A DNA stretch of 61,780 nt from Clostridium sp. DSM 17811. Lineage in GTDB: Bacteria > Bacillota > Clostridia > Clostridiales > Clostridiaceae. The notes beneath the pieces were generated by a model. The model did no database searches, had not been told where the DNA came from, and saw only the letters and a program-made list of their open reading frames with translations. The stretch covers positions 1 to 61,780 of the forward strand of contig NZ_JAHLDU010000023.1 in assembly GCF_018861905.1 (NCBI RefSeq). The letters are read 5' to 3'. Below are positions 17,190-26,265 of the stretch, in pieces; positions within the stretch are counted from its first letter, which is position 1, and each line of letters starts with the position of its first letter. The translations under genes and the position numbers were made by a program.

Positions 17190-17936
17190 TTATTTAAAAG
17201 CTAAAGCTGTTTTTATTGTATTTAATCGAGCTCTTATTCCCTCTATACTTGTATCCACTGCTGTTTTTACTCCTATTACATCTTTATCTGCTGTTGCCAA
17301 TGCAGTTCCTAATGCAATTTTTATAGTTGTTTCTTGCGTCGCTGTTATTATTCCTGCTTTTACTAAATCATCTAATTTAGCTGAATTACCAGCAACAACC
17401 GCTTTAGTAGACGCTGATATTACTGCTACTTCTTGCGCAGCTGTTATTGTTCCTGCTTTTACTAATACATCTAATTTAGTTTTTATTCCTACTATACTTG
17501 TATCCACTACCGTTTTTACTCCTATTACATCTTTATCTGCTGTCGCCAATGCAGTTTCTATTGCCGTTGCTTGTGCAACTGTTATTGTTCCTGACTTTAC
17601 TAGGGCATCCAAATTAGCTAATTTACCAGCAATAAATGCTTTAGTAGAAGCCGTTATTACTGCTTTTTCTTGCGCAGCTGTTATTGTTCCTGCTGTTACT
17701 AGAGAATCTAATTTAGCTAATTTAGCACCAACAACTGCTTTAGTAGAAGCTGTTATTACTGCTTTTTCTTGCGCAACCGTTATCGTCCCTGCCGTTACCA
17801 AAGCACTTAACTTAGTTTCAATGTTATTGTTGACACTCACTGAAGTCGCAGCAAATGTTACTTTGCTAGTTGATATAAACATACATGCCAAAAGAAGTCC
17901 TGTCATAACCTTATTTCTAATACTTTTATTCTTCAT
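17190..17936 (-). CDS. Secreted alpha-helical repeat protein (GTIT-x-AQ repeats)
   Basis: 248 residues from the ATG at 17936, with GAGGGG 8 bases upstream. Signal peptide KVMTGLLLACMFISTSKVTFAA. The whole mature part is built from two repeat types: A units of about 33 residues (LVTAGTITVAQEKAVITAS, then TKA), and longer B units ending in ATADKDVIGVKTVVDTSI. Their order is A-A-B-A-B. The LVxxGTITxAQ core resembles DUF2680-type helical hairpins of secreted clostridial proteins. No enzymatic motif. The signal peptide resembles that of the 24290 gene. Probably a wall-associated structural protein; function unknown. Confidence 0.8.
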   Translation of the reverse strand: MKNKSIRNKVMTGLLLACMFISTSKVTFAATSVSVNNNIETKLSALVTAGTITVAQEKAVITASTKAVVGAKLAKLDSLVTAGTITAAQEKAVITASTKAFIAGKLANLDALVKSGTITVAQATAIETALATADKDVIGVKTVVDTSIVGIKTKLDVLVKAGTITAAQEVAVISASTKAVVAGNSAKLDDLVKAGIITATQETTIKIALGTALATADKDVIGVKTAVDTSIEGIRARLNTIKTALAFK

Positions 17937-18076
17937 TAATATCACCCCTCTAATTTTTTATTGATTTGGTATTAATTTCTTACTAACTTATTATACCTTA
18001 TAATCATTGGGTAATTATCAATATATTATATTAAATTCTCGTTATTTACAAATATTAAATAAAGTCCAAATATTTA

Positions 18077-18187
18077 TTACCCTGCCATTCTTTTATATGC
18101 TTTATCATATAATCCAGAAGATCTATTCCCTATAAAAATAGCACTATTTTTAAGCTCATTATAGCTCACTTTGCTCACTTTGCTCTA
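18077..18187 (-). pseudogene. C-terminal remnant of an unknown gene
   Basis: A protein-like frame reads NELKNSAIFIGNRSSGLY then DKAYKRMAG and a TAA stop. It is preceded by a tandem SKVSKVS and then an in-frame TAG. There is no start. It sits between the palindrome at 18192 and the start region of the 17190 gene. Confidence 0.35.
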
Positions 18188-18191
18188 AATA

Positions 18192-18214
18192 TGCCACTTG
18201 CCACGTGGGTGGCA
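18192..18214. repeat. Dispersed palindrome, copy 4
   Basis: Complete copy (TGCCAC, core CCACGTGG, GTGGCA). It directly abuts the gtrA-like stop codon at 18215-18217. Confidence 0.9.
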
Positions 18215-18613
18215 CTAATCCCTAAAAGTCCATAAACTATTCAATAAATAATTGGATACAGGAACTACAAGAACCACAAGGCACTGTCCATAAAGATAGT
18301 TCCATTTAAGAACATGAACACTAATAAAGAGGATTGTACTATTTAACCCTAGCCCAATCAAAGAAACTATTGAATAGATTAAAAATTGCCGTACATTTCT
18401 GCTTTTCGACTGAAATGTCCATGTTCTATTTAAGATATAAGAAATCACAAGTACCAGCAAGAACCCTAAAGCGGATCCAATAACTGGATCAAAATTTGCA
18501 AATTCAACAAGTAAAATAAGACTCCCAAAATGGATGATAGTCCCTAGTAAACCAACCATACCATACCGTACTAGCACATTAATTTGCAAATTTTGCTCGT
18601 GATTATTTTTCAT
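18215..18613 (-). CDS. GtrA-like membrane protein
   Basis: 132 residues with four membrane helices (VRYGMVGLLGTIIHFGSLILLV, IGSALGFLLVLVISYIL, FLIYSIVSLIGLGLNSTIL, CLVVLVVPVSNYLLN) and the GtrA marker NRTWTFQSK, repeated as NSLWTFRD at the end. GtrA proteins are thought to help move polyprenyl-phosphate-linked sugars across the membrane. It is last in the four-gene operon 18215-23350 and probably flips the lipid-linked sugar made by the GtrB-like enzyme two genes upstream. Confidence 0.85.
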   Translation of the reverse strand: MKNNHEQNLQINVLVRYGMVGLLGTIIHFGSLILLVEFANFDPVIGSALGFLLVLVISYILNRTWTFQSKSRNVRQFLIYSIVSLIGLGLNSTILFISVHVLKWNYLYGQCLVVLVVPVSNYLLNSLWTFRD

Positions 18614-18641
18614 TCTTAGCGCATCCCTCCATTCAAATAAT

Positions 18642-20714
18642 TTATATATTTAGATCGTCCCCTTTACCAGTCAAAGAGTCATCACTCTCCTTTGTTAATC
18701 CATGATCTGTCTTCTCCCAATAAAATGGATTTGTAATTAATTGCCAAACTGCTTTATATGCTGCTATGCTCATTAAAGCCCAATAGATTGGTGTAAGGAG
18801 TGCATATTTAACCAACCGGAAAGAAAGTGCATAATTTCCCTTTTCCTGTAGATCATCAATGACCCAGAACACACCTACGATGTTACTAAAAACAAAAATA
18901 AAATTTCCAATTATAAGTTCTATTGCTGCCATATAATAGATTAGTCCCGGAAATAACATTGGAATAAGATGATAATGAGTTGTAAACCACAATATAAGCA
19001 TCAACCATAAAAATGGATTAATTAATGGCAGTATTGGCGTTGCTAAGGTAATAACCTGTAATCCTATCATACCTCTGGTCCTAACTTGATGCCACAAACG
19101 TAAAGGAAATCTCATGTGTACTAGCCATGTCTGCATATATCCCTTAATCCAACGTGACCTTTGTCTAATCCAATTACCAATGCGGCTATTTGCTTCTTCC
19201 CAAGTCCTTGAGTTCACAATACCCGTTGTATAACCCGATGCATAAAGCCGAATCCCTAAATCAGCATCTTCCGTTACATTGTATGGATCCCAAGCATTCA
19301 AACTTTTTAAAACTTCTGTTTTAAAATGATTTGAAGTACCTCCAAGCGGAATCGGAATATTCAGTTTCATAAGACCTGGTAAAAGCAAATCGAACCACAT
19401 ACTATATTCTTGAGTAAACCAACGAGTTAACATATTCTGGTTGCTATTATAATAGTTAAGCTTACCCTGGATACAACAGCAAGACTCCGGACTTCGTGCA
19501 AAAGCAAGATAAACTTTTTTTAATTGATCCAAATCAGGACGATCCTCTGCATCATAAATAACCGTATACTCACCTCTTGCATTGATAAGCCCATAATTAC
19601 AAGCCTTCGGTTTTGTCTTTGGCAATGCATGAGGTACTACAATAATTGTATAATAGTACTTCAATTTTTGGGATTCTAGAAGTTCCTGCGCCTCCACATC
19701 GTCTTCTTCTACCAAAAGTCGAATATCTAATTTGTGTTTAGGGTAATCAAGTAGTTCCAAATTTTCTAGTAACGCTAAAATCACTGGACTCTCCTTATAC
19801 ATAGGCACCAAAATAGTGTAGACTGGTAGCTCGCGTTCATCCAATGACTCAACTTCTTCGTCTGTTATTCTTATCTGAGCACCATTACGTGTTCCCTGCA
19901 TAATCATAAAAAACTTAAGTAATACTACTATAAAATATACCACCTGGATAAATACATTAATAATTAACGCTGTCTTAAAACTATTAAAACAAAGTCCAAG
20001 AACGATTATTACTAAAATTGCCACAATTACTATGATCTGTCGCCTGGTGAATATAGTACGTGCAGATTGATCAGGTCTTTCATTAGCCAGTTTTTCTGTA
20101 CTAATCATCATTAATTCACCAGGATAAACAAGACTCCAAAGCATCTCCATCTCATCATGCGTTGATATCACCTGTTCAATTTTGTTTTCAAGTGTAGATT
20201 CTAGGAGGTCAACCTGCTCTTTTGAAAGTATTTTAGCCACAGCCACAACAACCCTGTGTAAATTCGCTCTAAGGACTATTGCTTGCAATCTATTTGCTAT
20301 CTCCTGGGGAATTTTCACTGAAAAATCTATAGTAAATTCAGACCCAATTCGCCCCATACCCTGTTGAGTGGCAATCGTCCTAAATAAAGTCTTTGAATCC
20401 ACTAGTCCTAGCGATAATAAAATCTCACCCAGTGCGCCCCCACTTTTTTGTTGAAATTCTAGAGCGGTATCCAACTGCTCTACTGTCAAAATACCAAGAG
20501 CAATAAGTAATTCTCCAATCTTTCCTTTCGAGTGGATAAGCTGGATTGCCTCGAGAACCTTAGACTCCTCCGCCCATCCAAAATCAATCAAGATATTTCC
20601 AAGAAGCCCACCATACATTTTCTGATAATCCAGTGCTTTCTTCAAATCACATTCTGATATCCACCCATTTCCAACCAAAATTTCTCCTAATCGAACCGGA
20701 TTCTGCTTGCCCAT
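18642..20714 (-). CDS. Membrane glycosyltransferase (GT2) with duplicated N-terminal MshEN c-di-GMP modules
   Basis: 690 residues; the second of two adjacent ATGs is preferred, with AAGGAG 6 bases upstream. Residues 1-125 hold four consecutive 24-residue motifs (starting RLGEIL, LLGNIL, KIGELL, ALGEIL; each with a central G and three ending in Q), i.e. two MshEN domains, which bind c-di-GMP in MshE and NfrB. Then two membrane helices (IIVIVAILVIIVLGLCF, IINVFIQVVYFIVVLLKFF). The GT2 domain follows: YTILVPMYKE, DAEDRPD as the DxD-type metal site, TEDADLGIRLYASGY as the acidic base region and QRSRWIKGYMQTW as the QxxRW acceptor site. C-terminal helices complete a processive-type enzyme, as in NfrB. 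It probably makes or exports an exopolysaccharide when c-di-GMP is high; this is inference. Confidence 0.88.
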   Translation of the reverse strand: MGKQNPVRLGEILVGNGWISECDLKKALDYQKMYGGLLGNILIDFGWAEESKVLEAIQLIHSKGKIGELLIALGILTVEQLDTALEFQQKSGGALGEILLSLGLVDSKTLFRTIATQQGMGRIGSEFTIDFSVKIPQEIANRLQAIVLRANLHRVVVAVAKILSKEQVDLLESTLENKIEQVISTHDEMEMLWSLVYPGELMMISTEKLANERPDQSARTIFTRRQIIVIVAILVIIVLGLCFNSFKTALIINVFIQVVYFIVVLLKFFMIMQGTRNGAQIRITDEEVESLDERELPVYTILVPMYKESPVILALLENLELLDYPKHKLDIRLLVEEDDVEAQELLESQKLKYYYTIIVVPHALPKTKPKACNYGLINARGEYTVIYDAEDRPDLDQLKKVYLAFARSPESCCCIQGKLNYYNSNQNMLTRWFTQEYSMWFDLLLPGLMKLNIPIPLGGTSNHFKTEVLKSLNAWDPYNVTEDADLGIRLYASGYTTGIVNSRTWEEANSRIGNWIRQRSRWIKGYMQTWLVHMRFPLRLWHQVRTRGMIGLQVITLATPILPLINPFLWLMLILWFTTHYHLIPMLFPGLIYYMAAIELIIGNFIFVFSNIVGVFWVIDDLQEKGNYALSFRLVKYALLTPIYWALMSIAAYKAVWQLITNPFYWEKTDHGLTKESDDSLTGKGDDLNI

Positions 20715-20735
20715 CATCTTCTCCTTATTCCAATT

Positions 20736-21701
20736 TTATTGGTCACTTATATTTTCATCCGATCGAACATTTCGAGTTTTCTGGCTGACTATATATCTTG
20801 GTCGCCCTTTAACCTCATCATAAATCGCTGCAATATATTCGCCAAGAATCCCAATACCCAGCATGATCATGCTATTCATGCTGAGCAGCAACAAAATAAC
20901 TGTTGTAAACCCTGTTACAGCTACCCCCATTAATTTCATATAGAGAGTTTGAATCCCAAGAATTACAGACCCAACAAAAAACATCATTCCAATAATCGAA
21001 ACAAAAGATAGTGGCCATGATGTAAAAGTCACAACCGCATGAAGAGCCAATCTAACAAGAGTTGTAAATTTCCAACTCGTCGTGCCTTCAATTCGCGGCG
21101 CTACATCAAACTCAATTTGAACCCGAGAGAATCCTAACCATGCAGTCATACCACGAAAAAAAGTTATGCGTTCTGGCATGATAGCCCAAGCTTCAACAAC
21201 TTGACGATCAAGAAGCTTATAATCACTTGCTCCATGTAAATCATATCTTGTAAGCTTCTGAATTAACCAGTAAAATAGCTTTGCGCCCATCCCATAGCCA
21301 AAAGACTCCTTACCACGTCTCTTTTTTACACACTCAATAATCTTTGCTGTATTCGAGCGCCAATAATCAATCATCTGTGGAATTAACTCTGGTGGATGCT
21401 GAAGATCCCCATCCATAATAATCACGGCTTGACCCTGTGCATGCTCTAGTCCCGCGCAGAGTGCACGCTCCTTACCAAAGTTTCTACTAAGGCGAATACC
21501 TTCAACCTGAGGAATTTCGGAGCAAACAACCATAAGTTCAGCCCAGGTTTCATCAGTTGACCCGTCATCAACAATAATTAGTTCAAAAGATTTGGTAGAC
21601 TGCCAGATAAAACCGGCAATTGTTTTAAGCGTCTGCTGTAAATGCTGAGCTTCATTCCATACTGGTATGACTACAGATACCTCGATTACCGCCTGATTCA
21701 T
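20736..21701 (-). CDS. GtrB/DPM1-like polyprenyl-phosphate glycosyltransferase (GT2)
   Basis: 321 residues from the ATG at 21701, with AGGAGG 9 bases upstream. The in-frame start at 21746 would lie inside the previous gene without a site. GT2 core: VIPVWNEAQHLQQTL, DDGSTDETW, GFGK-type RNFGKERALCAGL, then MDGDLQHPPELIP with the metal-binding DGD. Two C-terminal membrane helices (VSIIGMMFFVGSVILGIQTL, TTVILLLLSMNSMIMLGIGILGEYI) are typical of GtrB/YfdH enzymes. It loads a sugar onto undecaprenyl phosphate; GtrA would flip it and the GT39-like protein use it. It overlaps the upstream gene by 4 bp (21698-21701). Confidence 0.88.
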   Translation of the reverse strand: MNQAVIEVSVVIPVWNEAQHLQQTLKTIAGFIWQSTKSFELIIVDDGSTDETWAELMVVCSEIPQVEGIRLSRNFGKERALCAGLEHAQGQAVIIMDGDLQHPPELIPQMIDYWRSNTAKIIECVKKRRGKESFGYGMGAKLFYWLIQKLTRYDLHGASDYKLLDRQVVEAWAIMPERITFFRGMTAWLGFSRVQIEFDVAPRIEGTTSWKFTTLVRLALHAVVTFTSWPLSFVSIIGMMFFVGSVILGIQTLYMKLMGVAVTGFTTVILLLLSMNSMIMLGIGILGEYIAAIYDEVKGRPRYIVSQKTRNVRSDENISDQ

Positions 21702-23350
21702 TGGATATTTCCTCCTGTCTTTCTTATTACCTTGTACAATCGCCACTTAGAACCAAAGTCCTTTACAAGTTCCGCCCATTCAGCCCCCTGCTCAAACAAA
21801 TTGGGATAAGCATTATTAATTACACTAATCACAGATGAGGAGCCAGGTTTGGGAATCAAAATATAGCTAACTCCATATTTTTGTGGGTCTGAGATGGCCT
21901 CATTAAAATAATAATCACTAGATATATATAAGCGCCTCGGAAACTGGGTTTTCAAAATAATTAAATAAGCAGAGAATGAATCCACCAAAATGTTACTATT
22001 AGGATAGTTTTCATCTAAATACCCTGCAATATCGCTAAATTGTTTCTCGTCATAGTAAGTCTGATTGTGCTGCTTAAATGTATTCTTAAGAAAAGTATTT
22101 TCATCAGGCGCAATGGTAGGCTGAGTGATGACATATGATAAGACAATAAAATTTGCTACCATTCCCATAATAGGAATGATAAACACCCACTTACGCTTTA
22201 CCTTGCTTAGCTCATATGGCAGCCAGGCAAAGGCTACAGGAAGCACATACATAAAATATCTTAACCATCCTAATGTTGTACCTTTTACCAGCATAATAAC
22301 TTGCAACATAGGTATAGAAATAAACATGCCCAGAAGGATTAGCGTATCCCATCGCCACAAGCGATGATTAAGCAATTTAATAATTAATATCGCTATCAAA
22401 GGCGCGGAAAACACCAAAATCTTTTTCAGAGCAAAAATACAGGCTTTTACAGGTGCATTGACCATAGCTACATATATTGATGAGCTTAAGTGTCCCTGAA
22501 TCTGAGCAGTATTTGAATAATCTCCATTTAAGAAATAGAGCGGATTATGCATAATTATCATATTAAACAAAACCCACAATATTATAGAATAACAAAGTGG
22601 TGTAACAATAATCGTGAGTATTCCTTCTGCCCATGACCATTTATAACGGGTGTCTCCTTCGTTATGTGAAGCAGCATTTCTACTAACCAGCATTGCGATA
22701 ATAACACAGCCGATAGCCATACTAAAAGCAAATGGAACTGCTTCATACCGACACCAAAAAGCTAATGCTAAAGCAAAACTAACTACTACCAAGTCACCTA
22801 GTTTATGCTCGTCAACCCAATTTAAAAAATGTATAATACTCAGAATCACGAAAAATATAAACGGAGCATCACTTAAACCATTAAATCCAAATATGAAAAC
22901 CATTGGATTTAGTGAATACAATAGTGTAAAAATAACCGCATACAAACGTGGAATACCACGTTTAATAAAAGCTCTCACCAATATACCCGCAGTTAATGAA
23001 GCAAAAATAGCACTCATGAGCAGCCCTGCAATTCCCTTGGTCGCCATTGCAGGAATCCATGGATATAACAACAGAAATCCCAAATCTATCATACTCGGCA
23101 AGGGAGTCCAAACAAATCCTATTGCACCTAAATGCGGGTTACGACTGTATAAAACATAAAACGCATTGGCGACTCTACTAATTCCATCACTATGATAATA
23201 TCCAACATAAACATTGTAATAATAACCGGCCATACATTCTAGCAAAAACACAACAATCCCGATTATCCAAACGATTTTTTTATCATTACGGATTCGTAAA
23301 TTTCCTTCTAAATTAGCTATATGCTCACCCCCTATAGTTAAAATTAACAA
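21698..23350 (-). CDS. Multi-spanning GT39/ArnT-like glycosyltransferase
   Basis: About 550 residues with 10-12 membrane helices and a soluble C-terminal part. The N-terminal loop after the first helix has YYHSDGISRVANAFYVL, matching the catalytic acidic loop of dolichyl-phosphate-mannose-type (GT-C) enzymes. AVIFTLLYSLNPMVFIFGFNGLSDAPF and FWCRYEAVPFAFSM are also typical. It uses lipid-linked sugar to glycosylate an exported protein or polymer. The start is uncertain: no site precedes the first in-frame start at 23350, while GGGGGTGAG lies a few codons inside with no standard start after it. First gene of the glycosylation operon. Confidence 0.8.
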   Translation of the reverse strand: MLILTIGGEHIANLEGNLRIRNDKKIVWIIGIVVFLLECMAGYYYNVYVGYYHSDGISRVANAFYVLYSRNPHLGAIGFVWTPLPSMIDLGFLLLYPWIPAMATKGIAGLLMSAIFASLTAGILVRAFIKRGIPRLYAVIFTLLYSLNPMVFIFGFNGLSDAPFIFFVILSIIHFLNWVDEHKLGDLVVVSFALALAFWCRYEAVPFAFSMAIGCVIIAMLVSRNAASHNEGDTRYKWSWAEGILTIIVTPLCYSIILWVLFNMIIMHNPLYFLNGDYSNTAQIQGHLSSSIYVAMVNAPVKACIFALKKILVFSAPLIAILIIKLLNHRLWRWDTLILLGMFISIPMLQVIMLVKGTTLGWLRYFMYVLPVAFAWLPYELSKVKRKWVFIIPIMGMVANFIVLSYVITQPTIAPDENTFLKNTFKQHNQTYYDEKQFSDIAGYLDENYPNSNILVDSFSAYLIILKTQFPRRLYISSDYYFNEAISDPQKYGVSYILIPKPGSSSVISVINNAYPNLFEQGAEWAELVKDFGSKWRLYKVIRKTGGNIQ

Positions 23351-23484
23351 TATATTTTTGGCGAGGCTACGATCCTCAATTGGAACAAATTATTTTATGT
23401 TATTTATCATAAAATTTAATATATATATATTTATGCAGAACTTTACGAATAATTACTAAAATATAAATTACTTTTAAATAAATA

Positions 23485-23524
23485 AAAACTACCCAAATGC
23501 ATAACCATGCACCTGGGTAGTTTT
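23485..23524. terminator. ACTACC-type hairpin, copy R2
   Basis: Perfect 11-bp stem AAAACTACCCA / TGGGTAGTTTT, 30 bp past the vanZ-like stop. Its loop (AATGCATAACCATGCAC) resembles that of the hairpin at 32387. Confidence 0.85.
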
Positions 23525-23555
23525 ATAAGTTAACTATCTCAAAATCTTTTTATTT

Positions 23556-24089
23556 CTATTTCATAACACCTTGCGCCGCAGTTTTTCCCTTTGTTATATG
23601 TTTAGTGTATATCTTATAATATGCTAAATAAAAAATTCCCAAACCTATTAAAGAACCCATAAAGTCTATCAACACATCACTTACTAGTGATCCTCTCCCT
23701 AAAACAAAGGACTGATGGAATTCATCAGTTACTGCATAAAATAAACATATAAACATGATATAAATTAATGCATTCCTTCCTTTAACCCTAAATAGAAATA
23801 ACAAATTTGCAACAAACACCGCTAACATACAATATTCAAAAGCATGCGCATTTTTTCTTATAATTACATCTATTTTTTGATTTCTTATACCTTCTGGTAG
23901 CACAGTGCTTTTAACTTTAGCTGAATTAGTTTTACCTTCCAGAACACTTTTTCCACTTCTTATGGAATTAACAATTCCATAACTCTGTTTATCTGATATT
24001 GTAGCAGGTCTAGACGAGTTATAAAATATAAATCCCATCCATAATAAACATAAAATAATACTTAGTTTTTTCAATATGTCACCATCCAA
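23556..24089 (-). CDS. VanZ-family membrane protein
   Basis: 177 residues. VanZ pattern: helix 1 ILCLLWMGFIFYNSSRPA, conserved RKNAHAFEYCMLAVFVANL, ALIYIMFICLFYAVTDEFHQSFVLGRGSLVSDVLIDFMGSLIG and a last helix. TDEFHQ and GR.....D are the family core. VanZ gives low-level teicoplanin resistance in enterococci by an unclear mechanism; most homologues are of unknown function in envelope biology. A TTG at 24074, preceded by GGTGA, is a plausible alternative start giving 172 residues. Monocistronic. Confidence 0.85.
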   Translation of the reverse strand: MDGDILKKLSIILCLLWMGFIFYNSSRPATISDKQSYGIVNSIRSGKSVLEGKTNSAKVKSTVLPEGIRNQKIDVIIRKNAHAFEYCMLAVFVANLLFLFRVKGRNALIYIMFICLFYAVTDEFHQSFVLGRGSLVSDVLIDFMGSLIGLGIFYLAYYKIYTKHITKGKTAAQGVMK

Positions 24090-24289
24090 TCTAGTAATAA
24101 AATATATTATACCATGTATTAACCTTTATTTTCATTACTACAAACTACTTCTTCATATTTATCATTTCCCTCATTTTTCAATACGCTATCATATATAACA
24201 TAATTATACATAAATATTATATATTAAATATTAATACAATAATTTCATGTTATAATAAAGTAGATAAAAAATTAAAGGAGTGAATATAA

Positions 24290-24706
24290 ATGAAAAGTAA
24301 ACGTATTAAAATTAAACTTATGACAGGTATCCTTCTAGCAAGTATGGCTATTTCAACCAGTAACATAGCATTTGCTGCCAACACGGTAACCGGAGCAATA
24401 ACCTCAACACAAAATACTGTAGCACATACAGCTTTATCAAGCACTATACCTAATGAAAAAGAAACATCAGTTATTGCAACAGTAAAAGCTGCTCCATTTG
24501 GAGCAATAATAAATGCTACTTCAATTAAAAAAGAAGCTACAAAATACCAAGTATTTGATGGCACAAAAATTATATCTACAATTGCTAACTTGGGAACAAA
24601 TACAACAATATTTCCAGGAAAAAGTGTTGGAGATGTAGTTACAATTAAATTATTAAACGCAGCTGGAACAATAGTTTCAACAACTAGTGTAACTTTAATA
24701 TCTTAA
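24290..24706 (+). CDS. Small secreted protein of unknown function
   Basis: 138 residues. Signal peptide KLMTGILLASMAISTSNIAFAA, close in sequence to that of the 17190 gene. The mature part is Thr/Ala-rich and ends in a short beta-sandwich-like segment (TKYQVFDGTKIIST, FPGKSVGDVVTIKLLN, STTSVTLIS), which could be a single carbohydrate-binding or Ig-like unit. AAAGGAGTG lies 8 bases before the ATG. A TATAAT at 24251-24256 is a possible -10 box, without a good -35. Confidence 0.75.
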   Translation: MKSKRIKIKLMTGILLASMAISTSNIAFAANTVTGAITSTQNTVAHTALSSTIPNEKETSVIATVKAAPFGAIINATSIKKEATKYQVFDGTKIISTIANLGTNTTIFPGKSVGDVVTIKLLNAAGTIVSTTSVTLIS

Positions 24707-24768
24707 CAGTAGGTGAAACATATCTATGATTGGCTAGCCTATAAATAATTTTGTGTAAACATATTAAA

Positions 24769-24807
24769 AAATACCCTTCCTTTGTAAAATTGTAAGGAAG
24801 GGTATTT
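24769..24807. terminator. Bidirectional terminator
   Basis: 14-bp perfect stem AAATACCCTTCCTT / AAGGAAGGGTATTT with an 11-base loop, followed by TT on the plus strand and A-rich on the other side. It lies between convergent genes 24290-24706 and 24845-26071. Confidence 0.88.
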
Positions 24808-24844
24808 TTACTAATCCATCGTTATTTCCACTTGCAACTATTAT

Positions 24845-26071
24845 TTATGATTTAACTTGAGTAGCAACAGTTAATGTAGCACTTGTTGTAACTTTACTAA
24901 TCGAGTCAAAGCCGGTTATTACAACGGATCTAATCGTACTTAAATCAATTCCAGCATTTGCTGTTATTGTAAGCGAACCATTTTTAATTTGAACTTGACC
25001 AATATTACTCTGGAATGTTACATTATTACCAAGTGATGTATTGGTAATGTCATTCCCATATTGGTCATATATAGCAAATGATGCATAACCTTTATTTCCA
25101 ATAACTGCTAGTACTTTTGAAGTCACAATAATTTTATCGACTTTTGAAGCGTTAGTTTCAATCACAGGGGATACCATGACTGAACTTGCAGTAACGCCAG
25201 TTAATAAGTCCTTTAATGTAATATTCATTGGGGTACCCATATTACTAGTAGAATTATATGTTATTGTACCTGTTGATGTTAACGGGTCTAAAACTATACT
25301 TGACTTATCAGATGCAGTTGCAGTTAACTGTGAAGCTGGAACAGTTTTAGTTATATCCTCATTCGCTGGATTGAATACTTTGTATTCAAAAGTAGCTGTA
25401 TACATTCCAGTCTTTTTTGTAATTTGATTAATAGAAAATCCAGCAATTTTTGAAGGTGCAGAGGTTCCAATTACTCCATTTTTGTTCACTAATGTAATAA
25501 CAATTGATGTACTAATATCAAAAGAAGAATTAAATGTTATTGTACCTGTTCCTGTTGTCGGATCTACAACTATGATTGAGCCTACAGATACACTTCCGTA
25601 AATATCTGAAGCTGGAATAGTTTTAGTAATATCTAATCCGTTCTGATCTAGTATTTTGTACGTAAAGGTAGCTGTGTTTGTCCCAGTCTTCGTTATAGTA
25701 GGATTAACTTGAATTTTAGTAATTTTTGAGGTTACTGGTACTGAAGCTACAATTTCTTGACCATTATTATATCTAATAGTCGAAATATTTACAGAATCTT
25801 TACTCACTTGTGTACTATTACTATTTTTTATCCAACCGCTATCATCTGTTTTTATAAAAATATCACCTTTATTTTTAACTACTGCATCATTAATTAAACC
25901 TGCATTGTTTAAATCATTTGCATACTCTAACGTATACATACTGTCTCCTATTACCACAGAGAAATTTGGAACATCGGTAAAACTACTTAGCTCCATTGCC
26001 ATTACTGGTTTTGACAGCGTAACTGTCAATAACACAAATCCCATCATCATAATACTTTTAAATTTTTTCAT
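24845..26071 (-). CDS. Secreted YAND-module protein with Ig-like repeats
   Basis: 408 residues. Signal peptide 1-25 (MKKFKSIMMMGFVLLTV, VMAM). YAND module at about 36-86: FSVVIGDSMYTLEYAND, then GDIFIKTDDSGW. Two long repeats of about 95 residues follow, each with TATFTYKILDQNGLDITKT or its equivalent, then IPAS/VPAS, a STGTITFNS-type strand and a short hairpin. A last Ig-like unit has FAIYDQYGNDITN. No anchor motif. AGGGGTG precedes the ATG. Closest in its module to the 52640 protein (FSIMIGTKLYTLDYAND). Probably displayed on the cell surface. Confidence 0.82.
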   Translation of the reverse strand: MKKFKSIMMMGFVLLTVTLSKPVMAMELSSFTDVPNFSVVIGDSMYTLEYANDLNNAGLINDAVVKNKGDIFIKTDDSGWIKNSNSTQVSKDSVNISTIRYNNGQEIVASVPVTSKITKIQVNPTITKTGTNTATFTYKILDQNGLDITKTIPASDIYGSVSVGSIIVVDPTTGTGTITFNSSFDISTSIVITLVNKNGVIGTSAPSKIAGFSINQITKKTGMYTATFEYKVFNPANEDITKTVPASQLTATASDKSSIVLDPLTSTGTITYNSTSNMGTPMNITLKDLLTGVTASSVMVSPVIETNASKVDKIIVTSKVLAVIGNKGYASFAIYDQYGNDITNTSLGNNVTFQSNIGQVQIKNGSLTITANAGIDLSTIRSVVITGFDSISKVTTSATLTVATQVKS

Positions 26072-26265
26072 TAATAGATCACCCCTATTTTTATATTTTT
26101 ATGCATTTAAATATAAATTTAATAAAAGCTATTGTATTGTTAATTTACAAAAATAGCATTTACTATTTTATATTGTTAACAGTTACATAATAACACATTT
26201 TATCCTAAAAATGAATTTTTTTTAAAACCTAAGAATATGATTATATAAATGCATTCCTATTTTTT

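Noticed and set aside
22125-23159. Plus-strand frames (80 and 169 aa) opposite the GT39-like gene
   Set aside because: Composition is that of reversed membrane helices; no start signals.
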